A stretch of DNA of 64,000 bases, taken from Microcoleus sp036705565 (GTDB lineage Bacteria; Cyanobacteriota; Cyanobacteriia; Cyanobacteriales; Microcoleaceae). The DNA is taken from assembly GCA_036705565.1 (NCBI GenBank), contig JAUBUY010000037.1; one strand, written 5' to 3'. Both the position numbers and the translations under genes were made by a program. The notes below the pieces were generated by a model. It did no database searches and was not told the origin of the DNA. It was given only the letters and a program-made list of their open reading frames with translations. Shown piece by piece: positions 50,637 to 60,224 of the stretch (its first letter is position 1; each line of letters opens with the position of its first letter).

Positions 50637-51425
50637 ATGCCGACTTCTTTAATCACTGGTGCTTCTGGCGGAATTGGTGCAGCCTTTGCCGCCGAATTAG
50701 CCAAACGCCAGCACAATCTAATCTTGGTAGCTCGTTCCGAAGACAAATTGCGACAGCTAGCTGCTCAACTGCAACAGGAATTCAATATTTTGGTCGAAAT
50801 TATCGTTCAAGATTTGACCGCACCAGGAGCCACAAATGCTGTATTTGACGCGGTTGTTAAAAAAGGTTGGACGGTTGATTTGTTGGTGAACAATGCGGGT
50901 TTTGGCGATTACGGTGCTTTTGCCGATCGCCCGCTTGCGAAACAACTAACAATGGTGCAACTAAATATTGTAGCATTAGTTGAACTCTCGCACTTATTTT
51001 TGCAGGGAATGCGCGAAAGAAAATCGGGAAGTATCATCAATGTTGCCTCCATTGCAGCTTTTCAACCGATGCCGTACTTGTCGATGTATGCAGCGACTAA
51101 AGCCTTTGTTTTGAGTTTCAGCGAGGCACTTTGGGCGGAAAACAAAGATTTAGGAATTCGCGTTTTATGCCTTTGTCCAGGGCCGACAGAATCGAACTTT
51201 TTCGCAGTAGCTGAATTCCCTCAATCAATGGCATCCAGCAGCTGGCAAAAACTCGTTCCCGCAGCGGAAGTAGTGCGAGATGCTTTGAAAGCTTTAGACA
51301 AAAATGAGTCTAATGTCGTGACAGGGGGAATTCCCAATCAAATCATCGCCAATATGCCTCGATTGATGCCGCGAGAACTGTTGGTGAAGTCGGTAGAAAA
51401 GGTGTTTCGGGCGAAAGACGAATAA
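50637..51425 (+). CDS. short-chain dehydrogenase/reductase
   Basis: 262 residues from the ATG at 50637 (MPTSLITGASGGIG). Classical SDR: TGASGGIG cofactor loop, NNAG (VNNAGFGDYG), catalytic Ser in NVASIAA and Tyr-x3-Lys in YAATKAF. It reduces or oxidises an unknown carbonyl or alcohol with NAD(P)H. The C-terminal half resembles the DltE/YqjQ-like subgroup. Divergent from the previous gene. Confidence 0.93.
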   Translation: MPTSLITGASGGIGAAFAAELAKRQHNLILVARSEDKLRQLAAQLQQEFNILVEIIVQDLTAPGATNAVFDAVVKKGWTVDLLVNNAGFGDYGAFADRPLAKQLTMVQLNIVALVELSHLFLQGMRERKSGSIINVASIAAFQPMPYLSMYAATKAFVLSFSEALWAENKDLGIRVLCLCPGPTESNFFAVAEFPQSMASSSWQKLVPAAEVVRDALKALDKNESNVVTGGIPNQIIANMPRLMPRELLVKSVEKVFRAKDE

Positions 51426-51439
51426 TCGCGATCGTTGAC

Positions 51440-51690
51440 AATATAAATAAACCCGCCGGCACCCAAGGACAAACATTCGATCGCCCCTAACCCAAATTTT
51501 CCCAAAACAATCAAACATCCCGATAATTCTGTAGGGGCGGGTTTTACCAACCATCCCCAATTCCCAGCAACAATCTAGATAAACCCGCCCCCACCCAACG
51601 ACAAACATTCGATCGCCCCTAACCCAAATTTTACCAAAAGGTCGATCGCCCCTAACGCAAATTTTACCAAAAGGTCGATCGCACATTCGG
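51440..51690. repeat. tandem AAACCCGCC/CGATCGCCCCTAAC repeats
   Basis: Units with AAACCCGCC, GACAAACATTCGATCGCCCC and TAACCCAAATTTTACC repeat at about 51450 and 51583. A GTAGGGGCGGGTTTTACC hairpin arm lies between (51532), and shorter CGATCGCCCCTAAC-type repeats follow at 51640-51680. The 51426-52091 interval has no gene. Confidence 0.75.
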
Positions 51691-51734
51691 GCCACCAAAA
51701 TCCCCGCCACCAAAATCCTCCACGCTACCCCACA

Positions 51735-51911
51735 AGTCCGCCGGGGGTTGAAACCCCCGTCTCATAGCGAAAGTCCTCTAAAAGAGGACTGAAAAGCAAA
51801 TTAAATAAACTATCGCGTATTTGTCACAATAATCGAGTATTTGTCACCATTCTTCAGTCGGTTTCAACCGACTGTCTTCTATGAGACAGGGGTTTCAACC
51901 CCTGGCGGAAT
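51735..51911. mobile_element. 177-bp MITE, third copy of the CAGTCCGCC family
   Basis: It starts AAGTCCGCCGGGGGTTGAAA and ends GGTTTCAACCCCTGGCGGA, with internal palindromes AGTCCTCTAAAAGAGGACT and AGTCGGTTTCAACCGACT. It is longer than the 126-bp copy because of the inserted ATTTGTCAC direct repeats. Confidence 0.75.
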
Positions 51912-52018
51912 CGCGGAATCGCGGACAAACAAACGAGCCCGTGGACAAACCATCGCACCCACAAACAAATGAACCTTCCCCAATTTTACAAGCGTCCAGG
52001 ACTACCACAGAAACCAAA

Positions 52019-52081
52019 GAAACCGGGTTTTTCGCAATTTTTACGCGGTGTATCCATATTCTCGAAAAAAACCCGGTTTCT
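52019..52081. repeat. AGAAACCGGGTTTTTCG hairpin
   Basis: AGAAACCGGGTTTTTCG (52019) faces CGAAAAAAACCCGGTTTCT (ending 52081). It ends 11 bases before the stop codon of the PSII S4 gene and could be its terminator. Confidence 0.7.
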
Positions 52082-52091
52082 GGGCTATAAA

Positions 52092-52871
52092 TTACAAATA
52101 TCGAGTTAACTGGACTCGATAGCGTTCCTTCTTAGTAACAGCAACTTCCCCAATTTCCAATCTTCCCTTGCCCGTAACAGCAATTAAATCTCCAGACTTG
52201 ACATTATAACTAGCTTGAGTAACGTCTTTCCAGTTAACTCGCACATCGCCGCTGCCAATCAAATCGGCCATTTTGCTGCGAGACATTGCGAATCCAGCCG
52301 AGGCGACAGCATCCAATCTCATGGATGCTTCAACGGTTGTCATTTCTTTCTTTTTAGGTTCTCTAATTTTGAGTTCGCTCAACTCAATGCGCCGCGTTTG
52401 CACGGGAACCGATCGCACTTGCTGCAAACTCATCTCCAAATACTCTACCATCTCCGGCATGACAATCGCTTGCGCGCCGCGTTCTCCCAAAACAATCACA
52501 TCACCAGTTTTCTCGCGGACAATTCCTGTACCCAACATCGCCCCCAAAAAGTCGCGGTGAGAAGCTGTATCGAACAAGAAATTGCCAGCAATCTCCACCG
52601 CAGCAACGTTAACGCTAGCAGAGTCGATCGGGATATCCGATCGCGCGATCGCAATTCTTTGTCTTTCAGCTTGCGGGTAGCCGCCCCAAGCCACTAATTC
52701 CACATCTGTTAAGCGCTTAAATACCGTCAGAGTGTCCGCCAATTCTGGAGGCGACAGAAAATCAGTCAGAGTAACTTCCCAAGTTTTAATTGCTTGTTCC
52801 GCTTGGTCGATCGCCCGCGCGACACATTCGCGGTTTTCGATGCCTTTTAACAGTTCTTCTCTTTGTAACAT
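52092..52871 (-). CDS. photosystem II S4-domain protein (YlmH homologue)
   Basis: 259 residues. The N-terminal and middle parts (CVARAIDQAEQAIKTWEVTL, RIAIARSDIPIDSASVNVAA, HRDFLGAMLGTGIVREKTGD) match the YlmH-type family. The C-terminal S4 RNA-binding domain (about 183-250; RLDAVASAGFAMSRSKMADL, GDVRVNWKDVTQASYNVKSG) is clear. In cyanobacteria and plants this family is annotated as PSII-associated S4 protein, while in Bacillus YlmH acts in division and ribosome quality control. RNA binding is certain from the domain; the cellular role is not. Confidence 0.9.
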   Translation of the reverse strand: MLQREELLKGIENRECVARAIDQAEQAIKTWEVTLTDFLSPPELADTLTVFKRLTDVELVAWGGYPQAERQRIAIARSDIPIDSASVNVAAVEIAGNFLFDTASHRDFLGAMLGTGIVREKTGDVIVLGERGAQAIVMPEMVEYLEMSLQQVRSVPVQTRRIELSELKIREPKKKEMTTVEASMRLDAVASAGFAMSRSKMADLIGSGDVRVNWKDVTQASYNVKSGDLIAVTGKGRLEIGEVAVTKKERYRVQLTRYL

Positions 52872-53109
52872 CAGTCAATTTTAGATTCTAATTTGAAATT
52901 GCCAAAGTTTGCTGTAACTAAAAAGTCTACTTTTTTAACAGTCGCACTAATTTAATTATAGTCTAAAATCATCAAATAACGATCCTATGATTTTAGTTGC
53001 TGGTAAAGCTGATATGATGAGCACGATTATTGTACCAAACCTATGAAGTCTTCGAGTTTAAGTTTTTGCAAGAGCTCGATCGAGTATGGCAGCAAAATTG
53101 TCCACCCAA

Positions 53110-53934
53110 CTACTTATTCTTCTTCACCCGCAAATACAGTTCTTCCATCGCCTCAATAAACGAACCATCCTTGTGCCAAAACTGTGGAAAATCTCCCTGT
53201 TTCTTCACCACGATCGCGCTTACCCCACTTTGCGCTGCCACCTCAATCGTCTGCGGTAGTCGCTTCGCACCATGCCAAAACTCTTTCAGGCTGACCGTTG
53301 GCGCCTCACTGGCGATCGCCCGCGTGTAATAGGAATCCACCGCCACAGGGGCCGCTGCATCCGCCGTCAACTCCGCAGCCAGCGCCAAGCCCAAAGGCGT
53401 TTTTGCTAATTCGCGGTGCAGCACTTCCTTAGAAAGCCCCCGTAATTCAAACAGTAAAAATGGATCTTTGTCCAATTCGGCCGCCACCAAATAATAAACT
53501 CCGGCAATATGTTTGCAGGGATTGCTATAGTCTGGGCAAGAGCAAGTAGTCTTAAAGTCCTCGCGGCTGCTGGGTAAAAGGTGCAATCCGAGGGGTGAGA
53601 AAGCCTTTTCAATATTGTCGGGCATTTCGTTGAGCAGCAGCCGAGAAATGAAGCTGGCTTTTGATGCCATTTGGGCGATCGCCATTTGCCACTTTTCCTG
53701 ACTAATTGGCTCAAACTCAATTTGAGTTGTGTACAGAGGCTCCTTATAAACCCCAAAATAAGGATTAACCGAGCCTCTCACCTGTGCCATCACTAACCCA
53801 TCATTCATGCCAAAGCTTTTTACCTTGCCGTTTCGTGCATAGGCACGTCCCCTTCCGAGTCGCCCAGAATCTGTAAATCTTTCTAACGCATCGATAAATT
53901 TATTACCCCACCAAGTCCGAGTAAATTGTGACAT
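53110..53934 (-). CDS. SWIM zinc-finger protein
   Basis: 274 residues. The SWIM motif Cys-x-Cys-xn-Cys-x-His is at about 138-155 (CSCPDYSNPCKHIAGVYYLV). The N-terminus (FTRTWWGNKFIDALERF) is conserved in the family. It is 15 bp upstream, in downstream order, of the SNF2 helicase gene on the same strand; the two always accompany each other and probably form a complex on DNA. Whether it acts in repair or chromosome remodelling is unknown. Confidence 0.92.
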   Translation of the reverse strand: MSQFTRTWWGNKFIDALERFTDSGRLGRGRAYARNGKVKSFGMNDGLVMAQVRGSVNPYFGVYKEPLYTTQIEFEPISQEKWQMAIAQMASKASFISRLLLNEMPDNIEKAFSPLGLHLLPSSREDFKTTCSCPDYSNPCKHIAGVYYLVAAELDKDPFLLFELRGLSKEVLHRELAKTPLGLALAAELTADAAAPVAVDSYYTRAIASEAPTVSLKEFWHGAKRLPQTIEVAAQSGVSAIVVKKQGDFPQFWHKDGSFIEAMEELYLRVKKNK

Positions 53935-53949
53935 ATTTTTTGGTTTCTC

Positions 53950-56900
53950 CTAATCTAGAACCGCATTTTTATTGAGCCTAATTAATTTCTTAAATGCCTC
54001 ATTATCCAACTCAGTCAACCACGATTCATCAGCACCAATAATTGACCCTGCCAATTTCTTTTTGTCCTCAATCATTTGGTCAATCTTTTCCTCCAAAGTG
54101 CCAATAGCCACAAACTTATGCACAAACACATTTTTTTCCTGTCCGATCCGAAACGCCCGATCCGTCGCCTGATCTTCCACTGCCGGATTCCACCAGCGAT
54201 CGAAATGGAACACGTGATTGGCTTTTGTCAGCGTAATTCCCACGCCGCCCGCCTTCAGTGACAGAATAAATACCGAAGGTTCAGACTCTGGATCTTGAAA
54301 CTCTGAAATCATCCGTTCCCGTTTTTCGCGACTGGTTCCCCCGTGGATGTAGTAAGTGTTGTAATGTAGCGTTTGTTTAATATATTTTTCCAACGCGCTT
54401 CCCAGTTCTGTAAACTGCGTAAATACCAATAAACTTTCGCCTTCTGCTTTAACTTCCTCAATCATCTCGATCAGCCGTTCTAGTTTGTGCGATCGCTCTG
54501 GTGTAAACTCACTTTCATCCTGCAAAAACTGGCGCGGATGGTTACAAATTTGCTTCAGCTTCAGCAGTGTCGCCAAAATCATCCCCTTGCGCTTCATTCC
54601 TTCCGCCGCGTCAATTTCTTGTTCTACCTCTTTGACAATCGCTTCATAAAGCGAAGCTTGCTCGCGGGTGAGATTGCAGTAGAGCTTTTGCTCAACTTTG
54701 TCGGGGAGATCCTGAATAATCGACTTATCGGTTTTCAGACGGCGCAGGATAAAAGGTTCTACTAATTTTTTGAGCGCTGCAGATTGCGTGCGACTCCCAT
54801 GTTTTTGAATCGGTAATTCAAACAACTTCCGAAACTGCGCCTCTTTTCCCAAATATCCGGGATTGAGGAAATTAAAAATCGACCATAAATCCAGCAATCG
54901 ATTTTCTACAGGTGTTCCAGTCAATGCTAGTCGATGGGTAGCGGGTAACTTTAAAATCGCCTTGGTTTGCGCCGCTTTGGGATTTTTAATATTCTGGGCT
55001 TCATCAATTACCACGCGATGCCACGCTACGCTGCTCAACAGCTTCTCATCTTTTCGCACCAAGGTAAAGGAAGTAATCAACATATCGCAACCTTGGACGG
55101 CGGCTTTAAATGCTTTGGCATCTTGCAAACGTTGAGGGCCGTGGTGAATCAGCGATCGCAATTCTGGAGCAAACTTTTCCATTTCCTTTTGCCAGTTACC
55201 AACTACGGATGTGGGCGCAATTAGCAGCGTGGGTAGAACCGCATTTTCTGTATTTTTTTCTGTCTCTTTTGTACTAGATAAAACTTCCCGCTCTTGCAAT
55301 AATCGAGCAATTACCTGCGCCGATTTACCCAAACCCATATCATCGGCAAGACAGCCATTTAATCCCAAACTTTCCAAATAACTCAACCAAGAAACGCCGC
55401 GCTTTTGATAATCCCGTAACTTGCCCTGAAACTTTGCCGGATCTGCAATTAACTCTAACCGACTCTTATCGTGCAGCTTCTCCAACATATCCGATAAAGC
55501 CCGATCGCGCTCAACCTCCAACTGTTCGCTCGCTTCTCCTTCTGCCGTCAACTTCATAAAGTCAATCAGGCTTAAATCGGGGTTTTCTTCGCGATGTTTT
55601 TGCCAAAAACTTAGCATCTCCTGCATCTTGTCTTTGTCCAGTTCCATCCATTGTCCTCGGAACTGCACCAGCGGTGTTTTGCTATTTACTAACGCCTGCC
55701 ATTCTTGTTCGCTAACCCGTTCACCCCCGATCGCCAATTCATACTGATATTCCACCAAGGAATCCGCCGAAAACAATCCCTTGCCCTTGATTGCAGCACT
55801 CTTGCTGCCCTTCCCTTTGACTTGCAGGCGAATCTTCGCCCGCTGTCGTCCCTTCGGCGTCCACCAAGCGGGGACAATCACTTTGTATCCGGCATCTTCT
55901 AATACCCAAGCGGACTCGCTCAGAAAGGTGAAAGCATCATCTAAGCTGAGGGTAATGTTAACTGGTTTGTCGGTTTCTAGCCCTTGCCAAAGTTGGGGAT
56001 AAATGCGGGCAGCGTAGCCGAGATTTGTCAGCAAATGTTGCTCAAAGTTGTCTCCAAATTGTGTTTGCAACTGTTTTTGTTGAGTCGATCGCGATCGCCA
56101 ATAATCCTGCAACGGCATCCGCAAAGATGGGTCTTTTTTCGCAGCCGCCTGAAACTCTAAAACCCAAGGCTGTTCGGGGTTTTCGGGGGATTGTAGTTGA
56201 AAGCAGAGGGAGAATGAGTCAGCAGATTGATTGCGCGTAATGCGATCGCGCCAGGTTTGCCATTGCCGGTATTGATCGAGGCTTACTCGCGCGATTTTTC
56301 GTGTTTGGTTGAGGCAGATTTGGAGTAAAGAATCCGCAATCTTATTTTCAAACGATGCTGGGATGGGGGTTTGAGTGACAATTTCCGCGATCGCACACTC
56401 GGAAAAATGCCGCAGCAACCGTTCGCGATCGTAGAACTTTGGTGTATCTTGTAGCTGAATCTTCCGAAAACCGGACACACAAACTAAAGGCATCCATTCA
56501 ACATAGCGTTGTAAATCAGTTTCGTACTGTGTTGAAACAATTTCCCATCCCGGATAAATCTCAAAGCTGGGTGCAATTTGGGCAGGTTTTTTTGGAGTTT
56601 TTGCAGTTGTTTTGGTTTTTGTCTCGCCCGCTTTCTTACGCCCGCGCGTGGCTTTCTCAGTGGGTTCGGATGTTTCGATGGGTGCGATCGCGATCGGAGC
56701 AGTTTCTCGATAGCGCAACGCCGGAATATAATGATCTTTCAGAACAATTTGCTTAAAATTTTGGGTGTAGTGATACCAAAATAGCAAGTCTGAACCAAAC
56801 TGAACTTCTGCTAAATCGTAGAGGGCAAAAAAATGCAGATCGTTCAATACTTTAGTCAAAGTGTGGGTGGCGATGCACACACAATCAACTTGCCAATACT

Positions 56901-57228
56901 CCAACTCAAATGTTTCCGGTAATTCTGTCTCTAAATATCGCGCTAACTCTAAAGATGGTAACGGCTGGTTGTCGGCAGTGGGGAGTAAAAAATACCGAGG
57001 GACGATCGCGTATTCTCGCCCCATCGCACTTGTATTGCTGATTGCTGACAGTTGAATCCCGGCTTCTTTCGTTAGAAACTCTCTTAACTGTGCCGTCTTC
57101 AATTGTCGGGGATGAACCTTAGCAGGCTGTTTTTTCTTTTCAGTGGTTTCAACCCAAATATAAAACGTTCCAGGTTGAATAAAATTCTCTTCTGCTTGAG
57201 GAATCCAAGTGCCGTGGAGGATTTTCAT
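53950..57228 (-). CDS. SNF2-family DNA translocase/helicase
   Basis: 1092 residues. The N-terminal half contains a SNF2-associated domain (DUF3670; about 480-600) and a basic KKP-rich linker (about 195-220). The C-terminal half is the SNF2 ATPase: DDMGLGKSAQVIARLL (motif I), APTSVVGNWQKE (Ia), VIDEAQNIKNP (II), LTGTPVENRLLDLWSIFNFL (III), LSLKAGGVGITLTKA (V), and QATDRAFRIGQ (VI). Such proteins translocate on duplex DNA and displace bound proteins. The SWIM gene is its partner. Confidence 0.95.
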   Translation of the reverse strand: MKILHGTWIPQAEENFIQPGTFYIWVETTEKKKQPAKVHPRQLKTAQLREFLTKEAGIQLSAISNTSAMGREYAIVPRYFLLPTADNQPLPSLELARYLETELPETFELEYWQVDCVCIATHTLTKVLNDLHFFALYDLAEVQFGSDLLFWYHYTQNFKQIVLKDHYIPALRYRETAPIAIAPIETSEPTEKATRGRKKAGETKTKTTAKTPKKPAQIAPSFEIYPGWEIVSTQYETDLQRYVEWMPLVCVSGFRKIQLQDTPKFYDRERLLRHFSECAIAEIVTQTPIPASFENKIADSLLQICLNQTRKIARVSLDQYRQWQTWRDRITRNQSADSFSLCFQLQSPENPEQPWVLEFQAAAKKDPSLRMPLQDYWRSRSTQQKQLQTQFGDNFEQHLLTNLGYAARIYPQLWQGLETDKPVNITLSLDDAFTFLSESAWVLEDAGYKVIVPAWWTPKGRQRAKIRLQVKGKGSKSAAIKGKGLFSADSLVEYQYELAIGGERVSEQEWQALVNSKTPLVQFRGQWMELDKDKMQEMLSFWQKHREENPDLSLIDFMKLTAEGEASEQLEVERDRALSDMLEKLHDKSRLELIADPAKFQGKLRDYQKRGVSWLSYLESLGLNGCLADDMGLGKSAQVIARLLQEREVLSSTKETEKNTENAVLPTLLIAPTSVVGNWQKEMEKFAPELRSLIHHGPQRLQDAKAFKAAVQGCDMLITSFTLVRKDEKLLSSVAWHRVVIDEAQNIKNPKAAQTKAILKLPATHRLALTGTPVENRLLDLWSIFNFLNPGYLGKEAQFRKLFELPIQKHGSRTQSAALKKLVEPFILRRLKTDKSIIQDLPDKVEQKLYCNLTREQASLYEAIVKEVEQEIDAAEGMKRKGMILATLLKLKQICNHPRQFLQDESEFTPERSHKLERLIEMIEEVKAEGESLLVFTQFTELGSALEKYIKQTLHYNTYYIHGGTSREKRERMISEFQDPESEPSVFILSLKAGGVGITLTKANHVFHFDRWWNPAVEDQATDRAFRIGQEKNVFVHKFVAIGTLEEKIDQMIEDKKKLAGSIIGADESWLTELDNEAFKKLIRLNKNAVLD

Positions 57229-57452
57229 AGGTCATACCATCAATTAGCGGGAAAAGATAAGACGGCGGTTGAAAGAGACTGTTGGCGAATTCGCAGGGGG
57301 TGTTACCCATCACCTCTGGGAGGCAGTATTTCCGTTCACTATTGGTAGTTAATGGCTATATGGTCAATTTGACATTTAGTCTAGAACCACTATTTTTAGG
57401 GGTGAGGGGTGAAGCCCTTTATTGATTCGCCAACAGTCTCTAATAATCAATC

Positions 57453-57549
57453 CTCCCCTAGAATTAACGCTCAAATCTCAAATCCCGGTTGTCAATACAC
57501 AACTGAAAAAACTGCTCGTCTGTTAATTCGAGCGTTAATTCTAGGGGAG
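57453..57549. repeat. 20-bp perfect inverted repeat around a Uma2 fragment
   Basis: CTCCCCTAGAATTAACGCTC (57453-57472) is the exact complement of GAGCGTTAATTCTAGGGGAG (57530-57549). The 57-bp spacer holds part of the truncated Uma2 coding sequence, and the stop codon lies inside one arm. Confidence 0.9.
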
Positions 57550-57577
57550 AATCTAGGGGGATAGTTTGTGATTCCAT
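57464..57577 (-). pseudogene. truncated Uma2 endonuclease, N-terminal fragment
   Basis: Thirty-seven codons from the ATG at 57577 encode a typical Uma2 start (LELTLELTDEQFFQLC, then NRDLRFER) and then meet TAA at 57466-57464. A full-length Uma2 protein would continue with a GEL(I/L)MMPP-like stretch, as in the intact gene at 25156-25743. The stop is created by one arm of the 20-bp inverted repeat, suggesting truncation by a rearrangement. No continuation is recognisable downstream. Confidence 0.75.
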
Positions 57578-57606
57578 AACTGCCTCCAAATATTACACGA
57601 GTAAAA

Positions 57607-57655
57607 TGTCAACAGTTAACCGTCAACAGTTAACCGTCAACAGTTGACAGTCAAC
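57607..57655. repeat. GTCAACAGTTAACC-type heptamer array
   Basis: Several GTCAACAGTTAACC units then GTTGACAGTC, ending next to the stop of the following gene. Part of the same family as 48534 and 49170. Confidence 0.8.
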
Positions 57656-57661
57656 CAATAA

Positions 57662-58168
57662 CTAAGTCTCTGTATAACCTTGGATATTTTCCGGTTTAAA
57701 CTGCTGCAAAATCTTCGCAGCTTTCCCAGTCAAATCATCAGTACCCTTAACCGCAATCAAAAATTTACCGGCATTCAAACGGTTGCGGTAGGGCAAAGCA
57801 TCGCCACTACCAAAAGCCATACCGCCCGCGCCTCCAACAAACACACTGCCCATCGCAGCGGCGATCGCACCTAGTACACCACCGATCGCGTGATCGCCAA
57901 TTTCCCCCGCCCAGGCAAAAGTTTTCAACTCAGTAATCAAGCTGAAAGTAACCCCAGCAATAAAGCCAAAGGGAATCAGCCAAATAGCCATGAGTTTAGC
58001 TTGTTTCTTCGCTTGCTGGTTCGGGTCGATCAAGCCAAATTCATCAGCAGTTTTGTAGCCGCGGCCCAAAATACTCACTTGCTTCATAGGCAAGCCTTCT
58101 TTTTCCAGAGCACAGTAGGCAGCTTCGGCTTGCATTCGATCGGGCAGTACGGCGATAAGATAATTCAT
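57662..58168 (-). CDS. conserved membrane protein, glycine-zipper type
   Basis: 168 residues from the ATG at 58168; a TTG two codons earlier is possible. The N-terminal soluble part (LIAVLPDRMQAEAAYCALEK) resembles stress-protein 17M/DUF1269-like sequences. Two hydrophobic segments follow (AIWLIPFGFIAGVTFSLIT and the glycine-rich IGGVLGAIAAAMGSVFVGGA). The C-terminus (FLIAVKGTDDLTGKAAKILQ) is soluble. Function unknown; possible stress role. Confidence 0.7.
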   Translation of the reverse strand: MNYLIAVLPDRMQAEAAYCALEKEGLPMKQVSILGRGYKTADEFGLIDPNQQAKKQAKLMAIWLIPFGFIAGVTFSLITELKTFAWAGEIGDHAIGGVLGAIAAAMGSVFVGGAGGMAFGSGDALPYRNRLNAGKFLIAVKGTDDLTGKAAKILQQFKPENIQGYTET

Positions 58169-58456
58169 TGACAATAATTCCTGATAGTTAGGCTGAAATA
58201 GCCAAAGTCTATTATAGACCGAAAAGACATACTAGCTAAGCACTTGGGGGATTTTCAGACGGTCAGAGAGTCCGATCGCCCGCAAAGCTAAAATATTTCA
58301 TGCAAAAAACGGCCGACCTTGACCGAATACAGATACAATTCAAACTGCACAAAGGCAAGCTTGAGCTGAGCTGTTAGATACTGCTCTAAGTGTAAGTCTC
58401 AACTTTGAGCTCGCCAACGCTCGGTCTATTTTTACTATTGCACTCAATTGCTTGCT

Positions 58457-60040
58457 ATGCCTAAAGTTCTAGTATCCGATCCGATCGACCAAGCCGGAAT
58501 TGACATCCTCTCCCAAGTCGCGCAAGTTGACGTAAACACAGGACTCTCAGCCGAACAACTGGTAAAAATTATTCCAGATTACGACGCTTTAATGATCCGT
58601 TCTGGCACCCAAGTTACCAAAGAAATCATAGAAGCCGGGAATTCACTTAAAATTATCGGCCGAGCCGGCGTCGGCGTAGATAATGTCGATGTACCCGCCG
58701 CTACCCGCAAAGGAATTGTAGTCGTCAATTCCCCCGAAGGCAACACGATCGCCGCCGCCGAACACGCCCTCGCCATGATGCTCTCGATGTCTCGCCACAT
58801 CCCGGAAGCTAACGAATCCGTCAAAGGGGGTAAATGGGAACGCAACCGCTTTCTGGGCGTAGAAGTTTACAAAAAAACCCTCGGCATCGTCGGTTTGGGC
58901 AAAATCGGCTCCCACCTCGCCGCCGCAGCCAAAGCAATGGGCATGAAACTGCTGGCCTATGACCCCTTCATTTCCACCGAAAGAGCCGATCAGTTGGGCT
59001 GCCGCTTAGTAGAACTCGAACTGCTGATGCGCGAATCCGACTACATCACCCTGCACATCCCCAAAACGCCGGAAACCCTGCACTTAATTAACGCTGAAGT
59101 GCTGTCGAAAATGAAGCCCACGGCCCGCATCATAAACTGCGCCAGAGGCGGCATAATCGACGAAGCAGCCCTCGCAGAAGCCATCAAATCAGGTCAGATC
59201 GCCGGCGCAGCTTTGGACGTTTACGAACACGAACCGCTGGAAGCTGATTCCCCACTGCGGAGTGTCGGCCAGAACATCGTGCTGACACCCCACTTGGGAG
59301 CATCCACAGCGGAAGCTCAGGTGAATGTGGCGATCGACGTGGCTGAACAAATCCGCGATGTACTGTTGGGGCTGCCCGCGCGATCGGCTGTCAACATACC
59401 AGGAATTTACCCAGACTCGATCGAAAAACTCAAACCCTACCTGCAACTCGCCGAAACCCTGGGCAACCTCGTCAGCCAGCTAGCCGGAGGCCGAGTCGAT
59501 TACCTCAACGTCCAACTCCAAGGCGAATTGGCCAGCAACCAAAGCCAGCCCGTAGTCGTTGCCGCCCTCAAAGGCCTGCTATCCCAAGCCCTGCGAGAGC
59601 GCGTTAACTACGTCAACGCCAGCATTGAAGCAAAAGAACGCGGAATTCGCGTCGTCGAAACCAGAGACGCCTCAATTCGCGACTACACCGGCTCCCTACA
59701 CCTCTCGGCTAAGGGAACCCTCGGCGAACACACCGTGACAGGTGCAGTGCTCGGCGAAAGCGAAATTCGGATTACCAGTGTTGACGATTTCCCGGTCAAC
59801 GTTTCCCCCACTCACCATATGCTGTTTACCTTGCACCGCGATATGCCGGGGATTATTGGCAAAATTGGTTCCCAATTGGGCAGTTTTAATGTCAATATTG
59901 CCAGTATGCAGGTAGGCCGTAAAATCGTGCGAGGCGATGCGGTGATGGTTTTGAGCCTTGATGACCCTCTACCAGAGGGGATACTGGCTGAGATCCTCAA
60001 AGTTCCGGGAATTCGGGATGCTTACACGGTAAATCTTTGA
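58457..60040 (+). CDS. serA: D-3-phosphoglycerate dehydrogenase
   Basis: 527 residues from the ATG at 58457 (MPKVLVSDPIDQAG). It oxidises 3-phosphoglycerate to 3-phosphohydroxypyruvate, the first step of serine synthesis. NAD site GIVGLGKIGSHLAAAAKAMG, catalytic Arg in NCARGGIIDEAAL and the catalytic His in LTPHLGASTAEAQ. The long C-terminal part holds the ASB and ACT domains (HTVTGAVLGESEIRI, MPGIIGKIGSQLGSFNVNIA), the ACT domain giving serine feedback in this class. Followed by prmA. Confidence 0.97.
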   Translation: MPKVLVSDPIDQAGIDILSQVAQVDVNTGLSAEQLVKIIPDYDALMIRSGTQVTKEIIEAGNSLKIIGRAGVGVDNVDVPAATRKGIVVVNSPEGNTIAAAEHALAMMLSMSRHIPEANESVKGGKWERNRFLGVEVYKKTLGIVGLGKIGSHLAAAAKAMGMKLLAYDPFISTERADQLGCRLVELELLMRESDYITLHIPKTPETLHLINAEVLSKMKPTARIINCARGGIIDEAALAEAIKSGQIAGAALDVYEHEPLEADSPLRSVGQNIVLTPHLGASTAEAQVNVAIDVAEQIRDVLLGLPARSAVNIPGIYPDSIEKLKPYLQLAETLGNLVSQLAGGRVDYLNVQLQGELASNQSQPVVVAALKGLLSQALRERVNYVNASIEAKERGIRVVETRDASIRDYTGSLHLSAKGTLGEHTVTGAVLGESEIRITSVDDFPVNVSPTHHMLFTLHRDMPGIIGKIGSQLGSFNVNIASMQVGRKIVRGDAVMVLSLDDPLPEGILAEILKVPGIRDAYTVNL

Positions 60041-60224
60041 CGGATTTAGGAGTTTAGATTTTGGATGCCAGGACTGATAATTGGTAATGGGTAATCGATC
60101 GTTGGTAATTGGCCTGAAAGCGGGAATTTTTCTATTAGCCAATCCTCATTCCTCACTCCCCAGTTCCCAGTCTCCAGTTCCCCTGGGCCAATCTAAAATC
60201 TAAAATCTAAAATTTAAAATCGTT

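Noticed and set aside
51294..51713. Minus-strand frame over the AAACCCGCC repeats
   Set aside because: Repetitive GKIWVRGDR-type peptide from tandem repeats, overlapping the real SDR gene end.
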